DNA of 8,301 nt from JBJXFY01 sp046155815 (GCA_046155815.1 JBJXFY010000002.1:1-8301), one strand, 5' to 3'; counted from the first letter of the stretch, positions 1 through 6,436 are shown. Notes: a model not told the origin generated them from the sequence alone. Translations and numbers: made by a program.

Positions 1-93
1 GCCGTCCTGGGATTCCTGATCGGGGTGATCGGCGCGTTCCTCTACAACCTCATCGCCCGCTGGGTCGGCGGCATCGAGGTGGAGGTGGAGTAG
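1..93 (+). CDS. C-terminal end of a small membrane protein (DUF3566-like), partial
   Basis: The window opens inside a reading frame that ends at TAG 91-93 and gives 30 residues. A hydrophobic stretch (GFLIGVIGAFLYNLIARWVG) is followed by an acidic tail ending in EVEVE. This arrangement, a last membrane helix with a YNL-A-W-GGIE element and a short Glu-rich end, resembles the C-terminus of the DUF3566 family of small integral membrane proteins, whose function is unknown. The start and most of the protein lie outside the window, so the family call is tentative. That this is the true end of a gene is better supported, because codons are strongly G/C-ending and no gene starts for more than 200 bases afterwards. 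Confidence 0.6.
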   Translation, partial: AVLGFLIGVIGAFLYNLIARWVGGIEVEVE

Positions 94-290
94 GCGCAGA
101 CCGCCCGTCCTCAGCGCATCCACCAGCCCTGCCTTGTGGACCAGTCGCGCACCGCGGCGACACAGGAGCGGCAGGCGGGCGCGAGAGGAATTCAGGTCTG
201 GGGCCCGGCGGACCGTGGGCGTGCCCAGCCGTTTGGACTCCTCCGGCATCGCCGTGTTTTTCAGGCTTGCCCTGTTCCGCCTCGCCGGTC

Positions 291-307
291 ACTTTGCATT
301 GCAAAGT
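291..307. promoter_or_regulatory. 17-bp perfect inverted repeat, probable operator
   Basis: ACTTTGCATTGCAAAGT is two 8-base arms, ACTTTGCA and TGCAAAGT, around a single central T. It is AT-rich within very GC-rich DNA and lies 20 bases before the ATG at 328. A perfect dyad this short is too small a hairpin for a good terminator and has no T-run, so a binding site for a dimeric regulator that controls the 328-933 gene is the best reading. No regulator gene lies in the window, so the cognate protein is unknown. I cannot place -35 and -10 boxes with confidence around it. Confidence 0.65.
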
Positions 308-327
308 TGACCGCCTCGAAAGAACCA

Positions 328-933
328 ATGAACACGGGCATGCACGAAGGCCGGGCCTTGGCCGGAGCCACGGAAAACGGCGGCGGGCGGTCCGGCCTCC
401 CTTGGCGAAGACCGGCCTTGGTTACGGCGTTCATCCTGGTGATCCCCCTGCTGGGGAACATTTTTGTCGAGGGATGGAACTGGGCCCTCCCCGGCTTTGT
501 TCTGGCCGGCGTTCTCCTGTTTGCCGCGGGTCTCACGTATGAGCTGGTGGCGAGGAAGATGGAGAACCAGGCGTACCGGTTCGCCGTCGGCCTCGCCGTA
601 GGAACGGCCTTCATCCTCTGCTGGGTGAGCATGGTTCGCGTGAGCGAGAGCGAGAACGTCGCCAACCTGATGTATTACGCGGTGCCGGCCGTCGGCGTCA
701 TCGGCGCCCTGGTCGCGCGATTCCAGCCGCGCGGCATGGCGCGCGCGCTGTTTGCGACGGCGCTCGTCCAGGTGCTGGTCCCCGTGCTCCTGTTGTTGTT
801 CTGGAAAACCGGCCCTGAGCCGGGCGTGGCCATGAGGTTCGGTGGCAGCGCCTTCTTTGCGGTGCTGTTCGTCGCGTCGGCAATGCTGTTTCGGAAAGCG
901 GCACGTGGGGGACCCGAACCGGTCTTGGCCTGA
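328..933 (+). CDS. conserved hypothetical membrane protein, six predicted TM segments
   Basis: This 201-residue protein has a short polar N-terminus (1-29) and about six hydrophobic segments, near residues 30-48, 55-73, 84-103, 113-130, 138-158 and 173-188. It ends in a basic, Pro-rich tail. The pattern RPALVTAFILVIPLLGN, then FVEGWNW near 47-52, LTYEL near 69-73, and RFQPRGMARALFATALVQ near 131-148 match what I recall of a widespread family of uncharacterised bacterial membrane proteins of about this length. The frame is open back to 136, but I chose ATG 328 because the family begins shortly before the first helix and the operator-like palindrome sits just upstream. ATG 340 is an alternative. 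Only a weak purine stretch (GAAAGA) precedes the start. No enzyme motif is visible and the function is unknown. Control by the 291-307 palindrome is an inference. Confidence 0.85.
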   Translation: MNTGMHEGRALAGATENGGGRSGLPWRRPALVTAFILVIPLLGNIFVEGWNWALPGFVLAGVLLFAAGLTYELVARKMENQAYRFAVGLAVGTAFILCWVSMVRVSESENVANLMYYAVPAVGVIGALVARFQPRGMARALFATALVQVLVPVLLLLFWKTGPEPGVAMRFGGSAFFAVLFVASAMLFRKAARGGPEPVLA

Positions 934-957
934 CCACGGCGCTCCCGAGGACCCGGC

Positions 958-1119
958 CACCGCGGTGAAGGCGATGCGCATGGCGATCACGCTGAGCGAC
1001 AGCTTCAGTCCGTCGCCCGCCCCGGTGCAGAGGGCGTCCACGGCGTTGGGTGTCGTGCGCTTGAGGCGTGCCGCCGCGCTCATCACCGACGCGGTGAGGC
1101 GGTGGCTGGCCAGGTTCGG
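958..1119 (-). pseudogene. relic of a CNT/NupC-type nucleoside transporter (internal fragment)
   Basis: On the minus strand, positions 1119 down to 958 encode LTASVMSA followed 12 residues later by NAVDALCTGAGDGLKLSLSV and then IAMRIAFTAV. In concentrative nucleoside transporters (NupC family) a segment like LTASVMSAPA is followed some 35-40 residues later by a helix of the type (N)VIDAAA-GA-DGLKLALNVGAMLIAF. Both landmarks are here in one frame and in order, but the linker between them is roughly 25 residues too short, and an Arg replaces the usual hydrophobic residue in AMRIAF. No N-terminal or C-terminal part exists on either side: one flank is the 328-933 gene and the other is the + strand relic. 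The piece is about 54 residues against a family length of roughly 400. I read it as a decayed fragment with an internal deletion. The alignment is from memory of the family, not from a search. Confidence 0.75.
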
Positions 1120-1121
1120 CG

Positions 1122-1274
1122 CGCCCGCGGCGGCTGAAGAAGCGCCTCGTCGCGAAGGGCATCGCCGTCACGCGCGGGCCGTACCGGGATCCGGGCGCGC
1201 CACCGCTGTTCGAGGCGGCCCTGCGTTTCGGCTATCCACCGGTGCCGGGCGTGCCGCCTGGCAGGAAAGGTTGA
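1122..1274 (+). pseudogene. C-terminal fragment of an unrecognised protein
   Basis: A + strand frame ending at TGA 1272-1274 reads RLKKRLVAKGIAVTRGPY, then RDPGAPPLFEAALRFGYP and a Pro/Gly-rich basic end (GRKG). Codons here are typical of real genes in this window, with mostly C or G in third position, and the amino-acid mix looks like a folded soluble domain followed by a flexible tail. The frame is closed upstream by TGA 1095-1097 and has no ATG or convincing start. Its credible part begins where the minus-strand transporter relic ends, near 1120. I therefore read it as the surviving C-terminus of a larger gene. I do not recognise the family. A short real gene using a CTG or other rare start is possible but less likely. 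Confidence 0.45.
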
Positions 1275-1318
1275 GAATCGGGGACCGGGCGGGACATCGC
1301 CGCTGGCCGGCACCGGGG

Positions 1319-1345
1319 GCGGCCATGCATCCTCGCGGCCATGCA
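1319..1345 (+). repeat. 11-bp direct repeat spanning the SMR gene start
   Basis: GCGGCCATGCA occurs at 1319-1329 and again at 1335-1345, one copy every 16 bases. Each copy carries an ATG, but only the second (1341) is in frame with the exporter, while the first (1325) is in another frame. The repeat may be chance in GC-rich DNA or a small tandem duplication of the translation start. Confidence 0.5.
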
Positions 1346-1658
1346 CTGGACGCTCCTGATCGCCGCCGGCCTGTGCGAGGTCGGCTTCACCACCTTCCTG
1401 AAGCTTTCCGACGGCTTCACGCGCTTCTGGCCGACGGCCGGCTTCGCCGTGTTCTGCGTGGCGAGCTTCTGGCTCCTGAACCTGGCGACGAGGGGCATCC
1501 CGCTTGGTACCGCGTACGCGGTGTGGACAGGCATCGGCGCGGCGGGCACGGCGGTGGTGGGCATGGTGTTCTTCCGCGATCCTGCGACGGCCGGCCGTGC
1601 CTTTTTCCTGACGCTGTTGATCGGCTCGGTGATCGGCCTGAAGCTGGTGTCCAAGTGA
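1341..1658 (+). CDS. SMR-family small exporter, Gdx/SugE-like
   Basis: The 105-residue, four-helix protein (helices near 2-20, 30-48, 57-77 and 85-103) belongs to the small multidrug resistance family, antiparallel dimers in the inner membrane that exchange protons for small cations. The essential proton- and substrate-binding glutamate is E13 in GLCEVG. S42, Y59 and W62 also fall at the positions described for the guanidinium exporter Gdx, and the helix-3 motif PLGTAYAVWTGIGAAGTA is the Gdx/SugE form. Position 16 is Phe where typical Gdx proteins have Trp, and the first half (GFTRFWP, ASFWLL) looks more like EmrE/Qac. The substrate could therefore be guanidinium, a hydrophobic amine or a quaternary ammonium compound. 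No guanidine riboswitch is recognisable upstream and no Shine-Dalgarno precedes the start. The FAD oxidase gene follows after 23 bases. Confidence 0.9.
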   Translation: MHWTLLIAAGLCEVGFTTFLKLSDGFTRFWPTAGFAVFCVASFWLLNLATRGIPLGTAYAVWTGIGAAGTAVVGMVFFRDPATAGRAFFLTLLIGSVIGLKLVSK

Positions 1659-1681
1659 AACCCCGCCACTGAATCCCCCCA

Positions 1682-2821
1682 ATGCCCGGCCTCCATCTCG
1701 TCGTGATCGGCGCCGGCATCGCCGGGCTGGCGCACGCGTGGGCCGCGGCGCGGCGGGGCTGGCGCGTGACGGTGTTCGAGCGCGAAGGCCGCGCGCGGGG
1801 CGCCTCGGTGCGGAACTTCGGCATGTTCTGGGCGCTAGGGCAGCCGCCGGAACTGCGCCCCGCCGTGCTTCGCAGCCGCGAACGCTGGCGGGAGTTCCTC
1901 GCCGCGACCGGCGCCTGGCACCGTGAATGCGGCGCGGTGATCGTGGCCGCGCATGCGGACGAGGCGGCGGTGCTGGAGGAATTCGCCGCATGCGGCGCGG
2001 CGGACGGCGTCGAGGTCTGGACCGGCGTGCAGGTGGAGGCGCGCTGCCCGGCGGTGCGCCGGGGTGTGGCGCGGGCGGGACTCTTCAGCCCGCATGAAAT
2101 CAATGTGGACCCACGCGAGGCGCTGGCGCGGCTGCCCGATTTTCTGGCGGCGCGGCATGGCGTCGCGTTTCGCTGGAGCACGGCCGTCACCGCGACCGAG
2201 ACTGGCCGGATCCGCACCGCCGCCGGGGAATGGCTGGCGTGCGACGCTGCGGTGATCTGCTCAGGCAGCGACTTGGAAACCCTGCTGCCCGGCACTTTCT
2301 CCGGGGCGGGACTGCAGCGCTGCCGCCTCCAGATGCTGCGCACCGTGCCGCAGCCGACGGGCTGGTCGCCGGGGCCACTGCTCGCGGGCGGGCTGTCGCT
2401 GCGGCACTACGCGAGCTTCGCGGGCTGCCCGTCGGTCGCGGCGGTGCGGGCGCGCGTGGCGCGGGAGACGCCGGAGCTGGACCGTTTCGGAATCCACGTC
2501 ATGGCGGCGCTGGACCGCCACGGCGCGCTGGTGCTGGGCGATTCGCACGAGTACGGCCTGGACGACGGCCTCGGGGAGAAGGCGGAGATCGAGGCGCTGA
2601 TCGTGCGGGAGCTGCGGCGATTGTTTGGTTTCCCGGACTGGACCGTGGCGGAACGGTGGCACGGCGTGTACGCGAAGCACGCGACCGGAGCGGCGTTTCG
2701 CGCCGAGCCGTTGCCGGGCGTCCACGTCGTGACCGGCCTGGGCGGCGCGGGGATGACCCTGGCCTTCGGGCTGGCGGACGAGGCCGTGTGGCCGGGTAGC
2801 CGGGGGACACAAAAGGATTGA
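1682..2821 (+). CDS. FAD-dependent oxidoreductase, TIGR03364 (HpnW) type
   Basis: This 379-residue flavoenzyme of the DAO family (glycine/D-amino-acid oxidase fold) starts with a Rossmann dinucleotide-binding motif, VVIGAGIAGLAHA (GxGxxG at 10-15), with E33 ending the second strand where it would bind the FAD ribose. ASVRNFGMFW at 41-50 is a hallmark of the TIGR03364 clade, and the C-terminal GLGGAGMT at 352-359 closes the flavin site. The length is normal for the clade. TIGR03364 enzymes are often found beside phosphonate-degradation genes and are thought to oxidise the C-N bond of aminoethylphosphonate-like or N-methylated amines. No phosphonate gene is in this window, so the substrate stays open. 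ATG 1682 is chosen because the Rossmann strand follows directly. It lies 23 bases after the SMR stop without a Shine-Dalgarno, which suggests one transcript with the exporter. The enzyme is probably cytoplasmic. Confidence 0.88.
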   Translation: MPGLHLVVIGAGIAGLAHAWAAARRGWRVTVFEREGRARGASVRNFGMFWALGQPPELRPAVLRSRERWREFLAATGAWHRECGAVIVAAHADEAAVLEEFAACGAADGVEVWTGVQVEARCPAVRRGVARAGLFSPHEINVDPREALARLPDFLAARHGVAFRWSTAVTATETGRIRTAAGEWLACDAAVICSGSDLETLLPGTFSGAGLQRCRLQMLRTVPQPTGWSPGPLLAGGLSLRHYASFAGCPSVAAVRARVARETPELDRFGIHVMAALDRHGALVLGDSHEYGLDDGLGEKAEIEALIVRELRRLFGFPDWTVAERWHGVYAKHATGAAFRAEPLPGVHVVTGLGGAGMTLAFGLADEAVWPGSRGTQKD

Positions 2822-2850
2822 GTCCCGGCTTCTGACATGGGCACGAATCT

Positions 2851-2854
2851 GGAG
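2851..2854 (+). promoter_or_regulatory. Shine-Dalgarno GGAG for the bestrophin-like gene
   Basis: GGAG ends 11 bases before ATG 2866. It favours that ATG over GTG 2854, which overlaps the last base of the motif. This is the only clear ribosome binding site before a gene start in the window. Confidence 0.5.
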
Positions 2855-2865
2855 TGCTGTCCGAC

Positions 2866-3657
2866 ATGGAGAGGCTGATCCTGGAAACCCCGCTCGCCTG
2901 GATGGCCGCCGGCTTCCTGCTTGGCCTGTGGCTGGCCTACGAGGCGGGCTACGCAGGCGGCGGCCGGGCGCGCAGACGGGAGGCGGACAGCGCGCCGGAC
3001 TTTGGCACGATCCAGGGGGCGGTTCTCGGGCTGCTGGGGCTGCTGCTGGCCTTCACCTACTCGCTGGCGTCCAGCCGCCACGACACGCGCAAGCAGATTG
3101 TGGTCCACGAGGCGAATGCCATCGGCACCGCCTGGCTGCGGGCGGAGCTCCTGCCCGAACCGGCGCGTGTCGAGTTCCGAGACCAGCTGCGCCGATATCT
3201 GGAGGCCCGGATCCTGCCCGACGGCGCGGACACGGACACGCGTCGCTTCGAGGAGGCGCTGCGGAAGTCCGAGTCGCTCCACGCGGACCTCTGGGCGACC
3301 ACGATCAGGTCGATGTCCGGCCGGACGCCGACGGAGCTCGACGGTCTGGTGGTCGTGGCGGTCAACGAGGTCATTGACGTGCATTCGCAGCGGGTCGCGG
3401 CCTCGCTGGACCATGTGCCCTGGATCGTGCTGCTGCTGCTGTTCGTGGCTGCGGCCTTCTCGATGGCCCTGACGGGCTTCGGCTGCGGCCTCAGCCGCCG
3501 GCGCAACCACACGCTCACGATCACGCTGGCCGCGATGATCGTGGCGGTGACGACCGTCATCCTTGATCTCGACCGCCCGCGCCGCGGCTTCATCAAGGTG
3601 CCGCAGCGGAGCCTGATCAACCTGCAGCAAAGCCTGGACGCGGAGGCGGGCCGCTGA
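2866..3657 (+). CDS. bestrophin-like domain membrane protein (DUF4239)
   Basis: The 263-residue protein has two N-terminal helices (near 10-28 and 49-68), a soluble middle of about 110 residues and two more helices (near 185-206 and 215-233). Landmarks of the DUF4239/bestrophin-like family are present: GAVLGLLGLLLAFTYSLA at 51-68, HEANAIGTAWLRAELLPE in the soluble region, and DLDRPRRGFI at 234-243 right after the last helix. Family members are small bacterial relatives of bestrophin-type channels. Their transport function is mostly untested, so a channel role is only an expectation. I chose ATG 2866, which has a GGAG eleven bases upstream, over GTG 2854. The gene follows the FAD oxidase by 44 bases and could be a later member of the same operon, though no functional link is evident. 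It is complete and looks intact. Confidence 0.88.
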   Translation: MERLILETPLAWMAAGFLLGLWLAYEAGYAGGGRARRREADSAPDFGTIQGAVLGLLGLLLAFTYSLASSRHDTRKQIVVHEANAIGTAWLRAELLPEPARVEFRDQLRRYLEARILPDGADTDTRRFEEALRKSESLHADLWATTIRSMSGRTPTELDGLVVVAVNEVIDVHSQRVAASLDHVPWIVLLLLFVAAAFSMALTGFGCGLSRRRNHTLTITLAAMIVAVTTVILDLDRPRRGFIKVPQRSLINLQQSLDAEAGR

Positions 3658-3832
3658 CCGGGTGGCGCGGCGCCGATGGTGGTGGAAAGGCTCCAACCGA
3701 CCCCCGCTCGGCGACCCGCCCGATGCGGGCCGGGGCCTGGTGGCGGGGGGGCGCCGGAACTTGTCCCTGACTGACCTTGAGCTTTGCCCCGTGATCTCTG
3801 AGCTTCCCTGCGACCGGCCTGCCCCACACCGC

Positions 3833-5230
3833 ATGACCCTCACACCACTCGGCGCCGCCGGCGGCGAAGTCACCGGCTCGGCGTACCTGCTCGAAACTGG
3901 CCGCGCGCGCGTGCTGGTGGACTTCGGCCTTTTCCAGGGTGGCCGCGCGCTTGAGGAATCGAACCGGCTGCCGCCCCTCGTCCGTCCCGACCGGCTGGAC
4001 GCCGTGCTGGTCACCCACGCGCACCTCGACCACACCGGCCGGCTGCCGCTGCTCAGCCGCGCCGGCTACGCCGGACCGGTGTACGCCACCCCCGCAACCA
4101 TCGAGCTCGCGGGACTCGTGCTCCGCGACTCCGCCAAGCTCCAGGCCCAGGACATCGAGCGCACCAACCGCAGGCGCAGCCGCGCCGGCGAGGAGCCGGT
4201 CGAGGCGCCGTACACCCTCGAACACGTCGCCGCCCTGCTCGGGCTGCTGCGTCCGGTGCCCTACCACGAGCCCGTGACCGTCGCGCCCGGCGTGACCGCA
4301 CGCTGGTTCGAGGCCGGCCACATGCTGGGCTCCGCCAGCATCCATGTGCGCGTCGAGACCCCGGACGGTACTGCGCGCACGATTGAGTTCTCCGGCGACC
4401 TCGGCCCGGTCACCGCGCCGATCCTCCGCGAGTTTGAGGCCGCGCCGCGGTCAGACGTCGTCGTGCTCGAGTCCACCTACGGCGACCGCGACCACCGGCC
4501 GCTGGCGGAGACGGTCCGGGAATTCACCGGCATTCTGCAGCGCGCGGTGGCCGAGAAGGGGAAGATCCTCGTGCCCACCTTCGCCATCGGCCGGGCGCAG
4601 CTCCTGATCCTGCTGCTGGCCGAGTTGTTCCGGAGAAAGGCCGTGGCGCCGTTCCCCATCTTCCTCGACAGCCCGATGGCCATCGAGGCGACCGCGATCT
4701 ACCAACGCCACCCGGAGCTGTATGACGAGGAGATGCGCGCCTTCATCCGCGAGCGGTCCGTGCGCGAGGAGCTGCACACGCTCCAGCCCTGCCCGACCGC
4801 CGAGGATTCGCGGCGCATCAACGACCTGCCCGGCCCGCTGCTCGTGCTGGCCGGCAACGGCATGTGCTCAGGCGGCCGCATCGTGCATCACCTCCGCCAC
4901 AACCTCGGCCGGCCCGGCACGCATGTCCTCATCGTCGGATTCCAGGCGCGCGGGTCGCTTGGCCGCCGCCTCGTCGAGCGCGACCCGCAGGTCCGGGTGC
5001 TGGGCGACGAGATCACGGTGCGGGCGCAGGTCCACACGCTTGGCGGCTTCAGCGCACACGCCGGGCAAACCGACCTGCTGAAATGGTTCGCCCACCTCGC
5101 CGCCAGCCAGCCCCGTGTCCTGCTGACGCACGGCGAGGACGGCCCCCGCCGCGCGCTGGCGGCCAGGCTGGGCGAACTCCACGGCGTGCGCGTCGAGCTG
5201 CCGGAGCTGGCGGAGCCGTTCACGGTGTAA
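3833..5230 (+). CDS. MBL-fold beta-CASP RNA-processing nuclease (CPSF73-like)
   Basis: The 465-residue protein is a metallo-beta-lactamase-fold hydrolase with a beta-CASP insert and a C-terminal RNA-specificity region. The metal-site motifs are all visible: D30 (VDFGLFQGG), THAHLDH at 61-67, H163 (AGHMLGSASIH) and D189 (FSGDLG). The beta-CASP motifs follow: E213 in LESTYGDRDH (A), H409 in GGFSAHAGQTD (B) and H433 in LLTHGE (C). GNGMCSGGRIVHHL near 341-354 is the usual family signature. Relatives cut or trim RNA using two zinc ions, so an endo- or exoribonuclease role in the cytoplasm is likely; the exact RNA substrate cannot be read from sequence. The frame is open back to 3662, but I chose ATG 3833 because the family begins at L-LGAAGEVTGS and the extra 57 residues are low-complexity. 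No Shine-Dalgarno is seen. The 175 bases before it hold no other gene. Confidence 0.92.
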   Translation: MTLTPLGAAGGEVTGSAYLLETGRARVLVDFGLFQGGRALEESNRLPPLVRPDRLDAVLVTHAHLDHTGRLPLLSRAGYAGPVYATPATIELAGLVLRDSAKLQAQDIERTNRRRSRAGEEPVEAPYTLEHVAALLGLLRPVPYHEPVTVAPGVTARWFEAGHMLGSASIHVRVETPDGTARTIEFSGDLGPVTAPILREFEAAPRSDVVVLESTYGDRDHRPLAETVREFTGILQRAVAEKGKILVPTFAIGRAQLLILLLAELFRRKAVAPFPIFLDSPMAIEATAIYQRHPELYDEEMRAFIRERSVREELHTLQPCPTAEDSRRINDLPGPLLVLAGNGMCSGGRIVHHLRHNLGRPGTHVLIVGFQARGSLGRRLVERDPQVRVLGDEITVRAQVHTLGGFSAHAGQTDLLKWFAHLAASQPRVLLTHGEDGPRRALAARLGELHGVRVELPELAEPFTV

Positions 5231-5269
5231 GCCCCGTGATCCGGCTCCGTCGTCCTGACCCCGATCGGC

Positions 5270-5332
5270 ATGATCCGCCCTGCGGTTGACGACCGAGGAC
5301 GAGGCCGGCGACAAGCCGAAGCACCAGCGTAG
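5270..5332 (+). other. possible 20-codon upstream ORF abutting the GT9 start
   Basis: ATG 5270 opens a 20-codon frame rich in Arg and Ala (MIRPAVDDRGRGRRQAEAPA) that stops at TAG 5330-5332, directly followed, in the same frame, by the ATG of the glycosyltransferase. It could be a leader peptide or translational coupler, or just chance. Codon use is not clearly that of a gene and no ribosome binding site is seen, so confidence is low. Confidence 0.15.
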
Positions 5333-6400
5333 ATGGCCGGAGAGAGCATCCTGATCGTCAAGCTCAGCGCACTGGGCGACGTGATCCACACGCTGCCGGC
5401 ACTCACCACGCTGCGCCGGCACCGGCCCGGCGCGCGGATCGCCTGGCTTGTCGAGGAGGCCGCCGCCGAACTCGTGCGCGGCCACGCCGCGCTGGACCGG
5501 CTGATCGTCTGGCGGCGCGGCGCCTTCGAGCGCGCGCTCCGGTCCGGCCGCCTCGCGGCGGCGGGCGGGGAAGTGCGGCGCACGCTCCGCGAGCTTCGCG
5601 CCACCCGGCACGACCTCGTGATTGATTTCCAGGGCCTGGCCAAGAGCGCGTTCTGGGTCGCCGCCGCGGGCGGCGCGGTGCGAGCCGGCTACGGGGCCGG
5701 CCAGCGCCGCAATGAGTTCGCCCACCTCGTCCTGAACCGCCGCGTTCCCGTCACCGCAGCCGGGGCGCACGCCGTGGAGCGCAACTTGCGCCTGCTCGAG
5801 GGCCTCGGCTTTCCGCGGCTGCCGCTGGCCTACGACTTCCCGACCGAGCCGGCGGATGAAGCGGCGGCCGAGGCGTTGCTGGCAGGACTGGGCCTTGGCG
5901 CCGCGCGCTTCGTCGCCGTCAACGCCCTGACCCGATGGCCGACGAAGAACTGGACCGCGGCCGGCTTCGCCGCCGTGGGCGACCGGCTGGCGGCGCGCGG
6001 CCTGCCGGCCGTGTTCACCGGCGCGCCCGGCGACCGCACCGCGCTCGACGCCATCGCCGCCGCGATGCGCACTCCCGTGCGCCGACTCGACGGCCGGACC
6101 CCGCTGAAGGTGCTGGGCGCGCTGTTCCGCCGGGCCGCGGCCGTGCTCTCGACGGACACCGGACCGATGCACCTCGCGGTGGCGGTGGGCACGCCCGTGG
6201 TGGCATTGTTCGGCCCGACGGACCCCGGCTACACCGGGCCGCACGGCGAGGGCCACGTCGTGCTCCGCGCCGGCGTCGCGTGCAGCCCGTGCTTCCGCCG
6301 TGACTGCCGCACGACGCAGTTTGAGAAACACGCCTGCATGACGCGCCTGCAACCGGAGGCCGTGGCGGAGGCGGTGCTGGCGCGCGCCGCGCAGCCGTGA
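5333..6400 (+). CDS. GT9-family glycosyltransferase, heptosyltransferase-like
   Basis: The 355-residue protein matches glycosyltransferase family 9, which adds ADP-heptose or related sugars to the LPS core at the cytoplasmic side of the inner membrane. The N-terminal Rossmann domain starts with ILIVKLSALGDVIHTLPAL (6-24), where D16 matches the catalytic aspartate of WaaC. DLVIDFQGLAKSA lies at 94-106. The C-terminal, nucleotide-sugar-binding domain has NALTRWPTKNW (197-207), the hallmark DTGPMHLAVAVGTPVVALFG (275-294) and TDPGYTGP. The end carries four cysteines (C317, C320, C325, C335), as in a subset of GT9 proteins. Length is normal. ATG 5333 is supported by the immediate start of the first strand, though no Shine-Dalgarno is seen. 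The GALGD/TDPG motifs look more WaaC-like than WaaF-like, but the acceptor and sugar are not determined. It lies 102 bases after the MBL gene and may be co-transcribed. Confidence 0.9.
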   Translation: MAGESILIVKLSALGDVIHTLPALTTLRRHRPGARIAWLVEEAAAELVRGHAALDRLIVWRRGAFERALRSGRLAAAGGEVRRTLRELRATRHDLVIDFQGLAKSAFWVAAAGGAVRAGYGAGQRRNEFAHLVLNRRVPVTAAGAHAVERNLRLLEGLGFPRLPLAYDFPTEPADEAAAEALLAGLGLGAARFVAVNALTRWPTKNWTAAGFAAVGDRLAARGLPAVFTGAPGDRTALDAIAAAMRTPVRRLDGRTPLKVLGALFRRAAAVLSTDTGPMHLAVAVGTPVVALFGPTDPGYTGPHGEGHVVLRAGVACSPCFRRDCRTTQFEKHACMTRLQPEAVAEAVLARAAQP

Positions 6401-6422
6401 GGGTGCCGGGCCCTGGGACGTG

Positions 6423-6436
6423 CGGCCGGCCGGCCG
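6423..6436. repeat. self-complementary CGGCC repeat after the GT9 gene
   Basis: CGGCCGGCCGGCCG is a 14-base perfect palindrome made of GGCC units, 22 bases after the GT9 stop. It could fold into a very short stem but has no T-run, so I do not call it an intrinsic terminator. Confidence 0.4.

Noticed and set aside
50..328. Minus-strand 92-codon frame in the gap before the membrane protein
   Set aside because: It is Pro/Arg/Gly-rich with no recognisable domain, and overlaps the operator-like palindrome.
1275..1340. Guanidine riboswitch in front of the SMR exporter
   Set aside because: I looked for ykkC-type or paired ACGR-loop hairpins, as Gdx genes often have them, and found none. The remaining leader is only 66 bases after the relic.
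842..1672. Long + strand open frame of 276 codons
   Set aside because: It runs antisense to the transporter relic and through the SMR gene in the wrong frame. It is Arg/Ala/Pro-rich, a typical shadow in GC-rich DNA.
3658..3832. N-terminal extension of the MBL protein from 3662
   Set aside because: The extra 57 residues are Arg/Trp/Pro-rich with no domain, and the family motif starts right after ATG 3833.
2407..4035. Very long minus-strand open frame (542 codons)
   Set aside because: It overlaps three well-supported + strand genes, is Arg/Gln-rich without any motif, and is a shadow frame.
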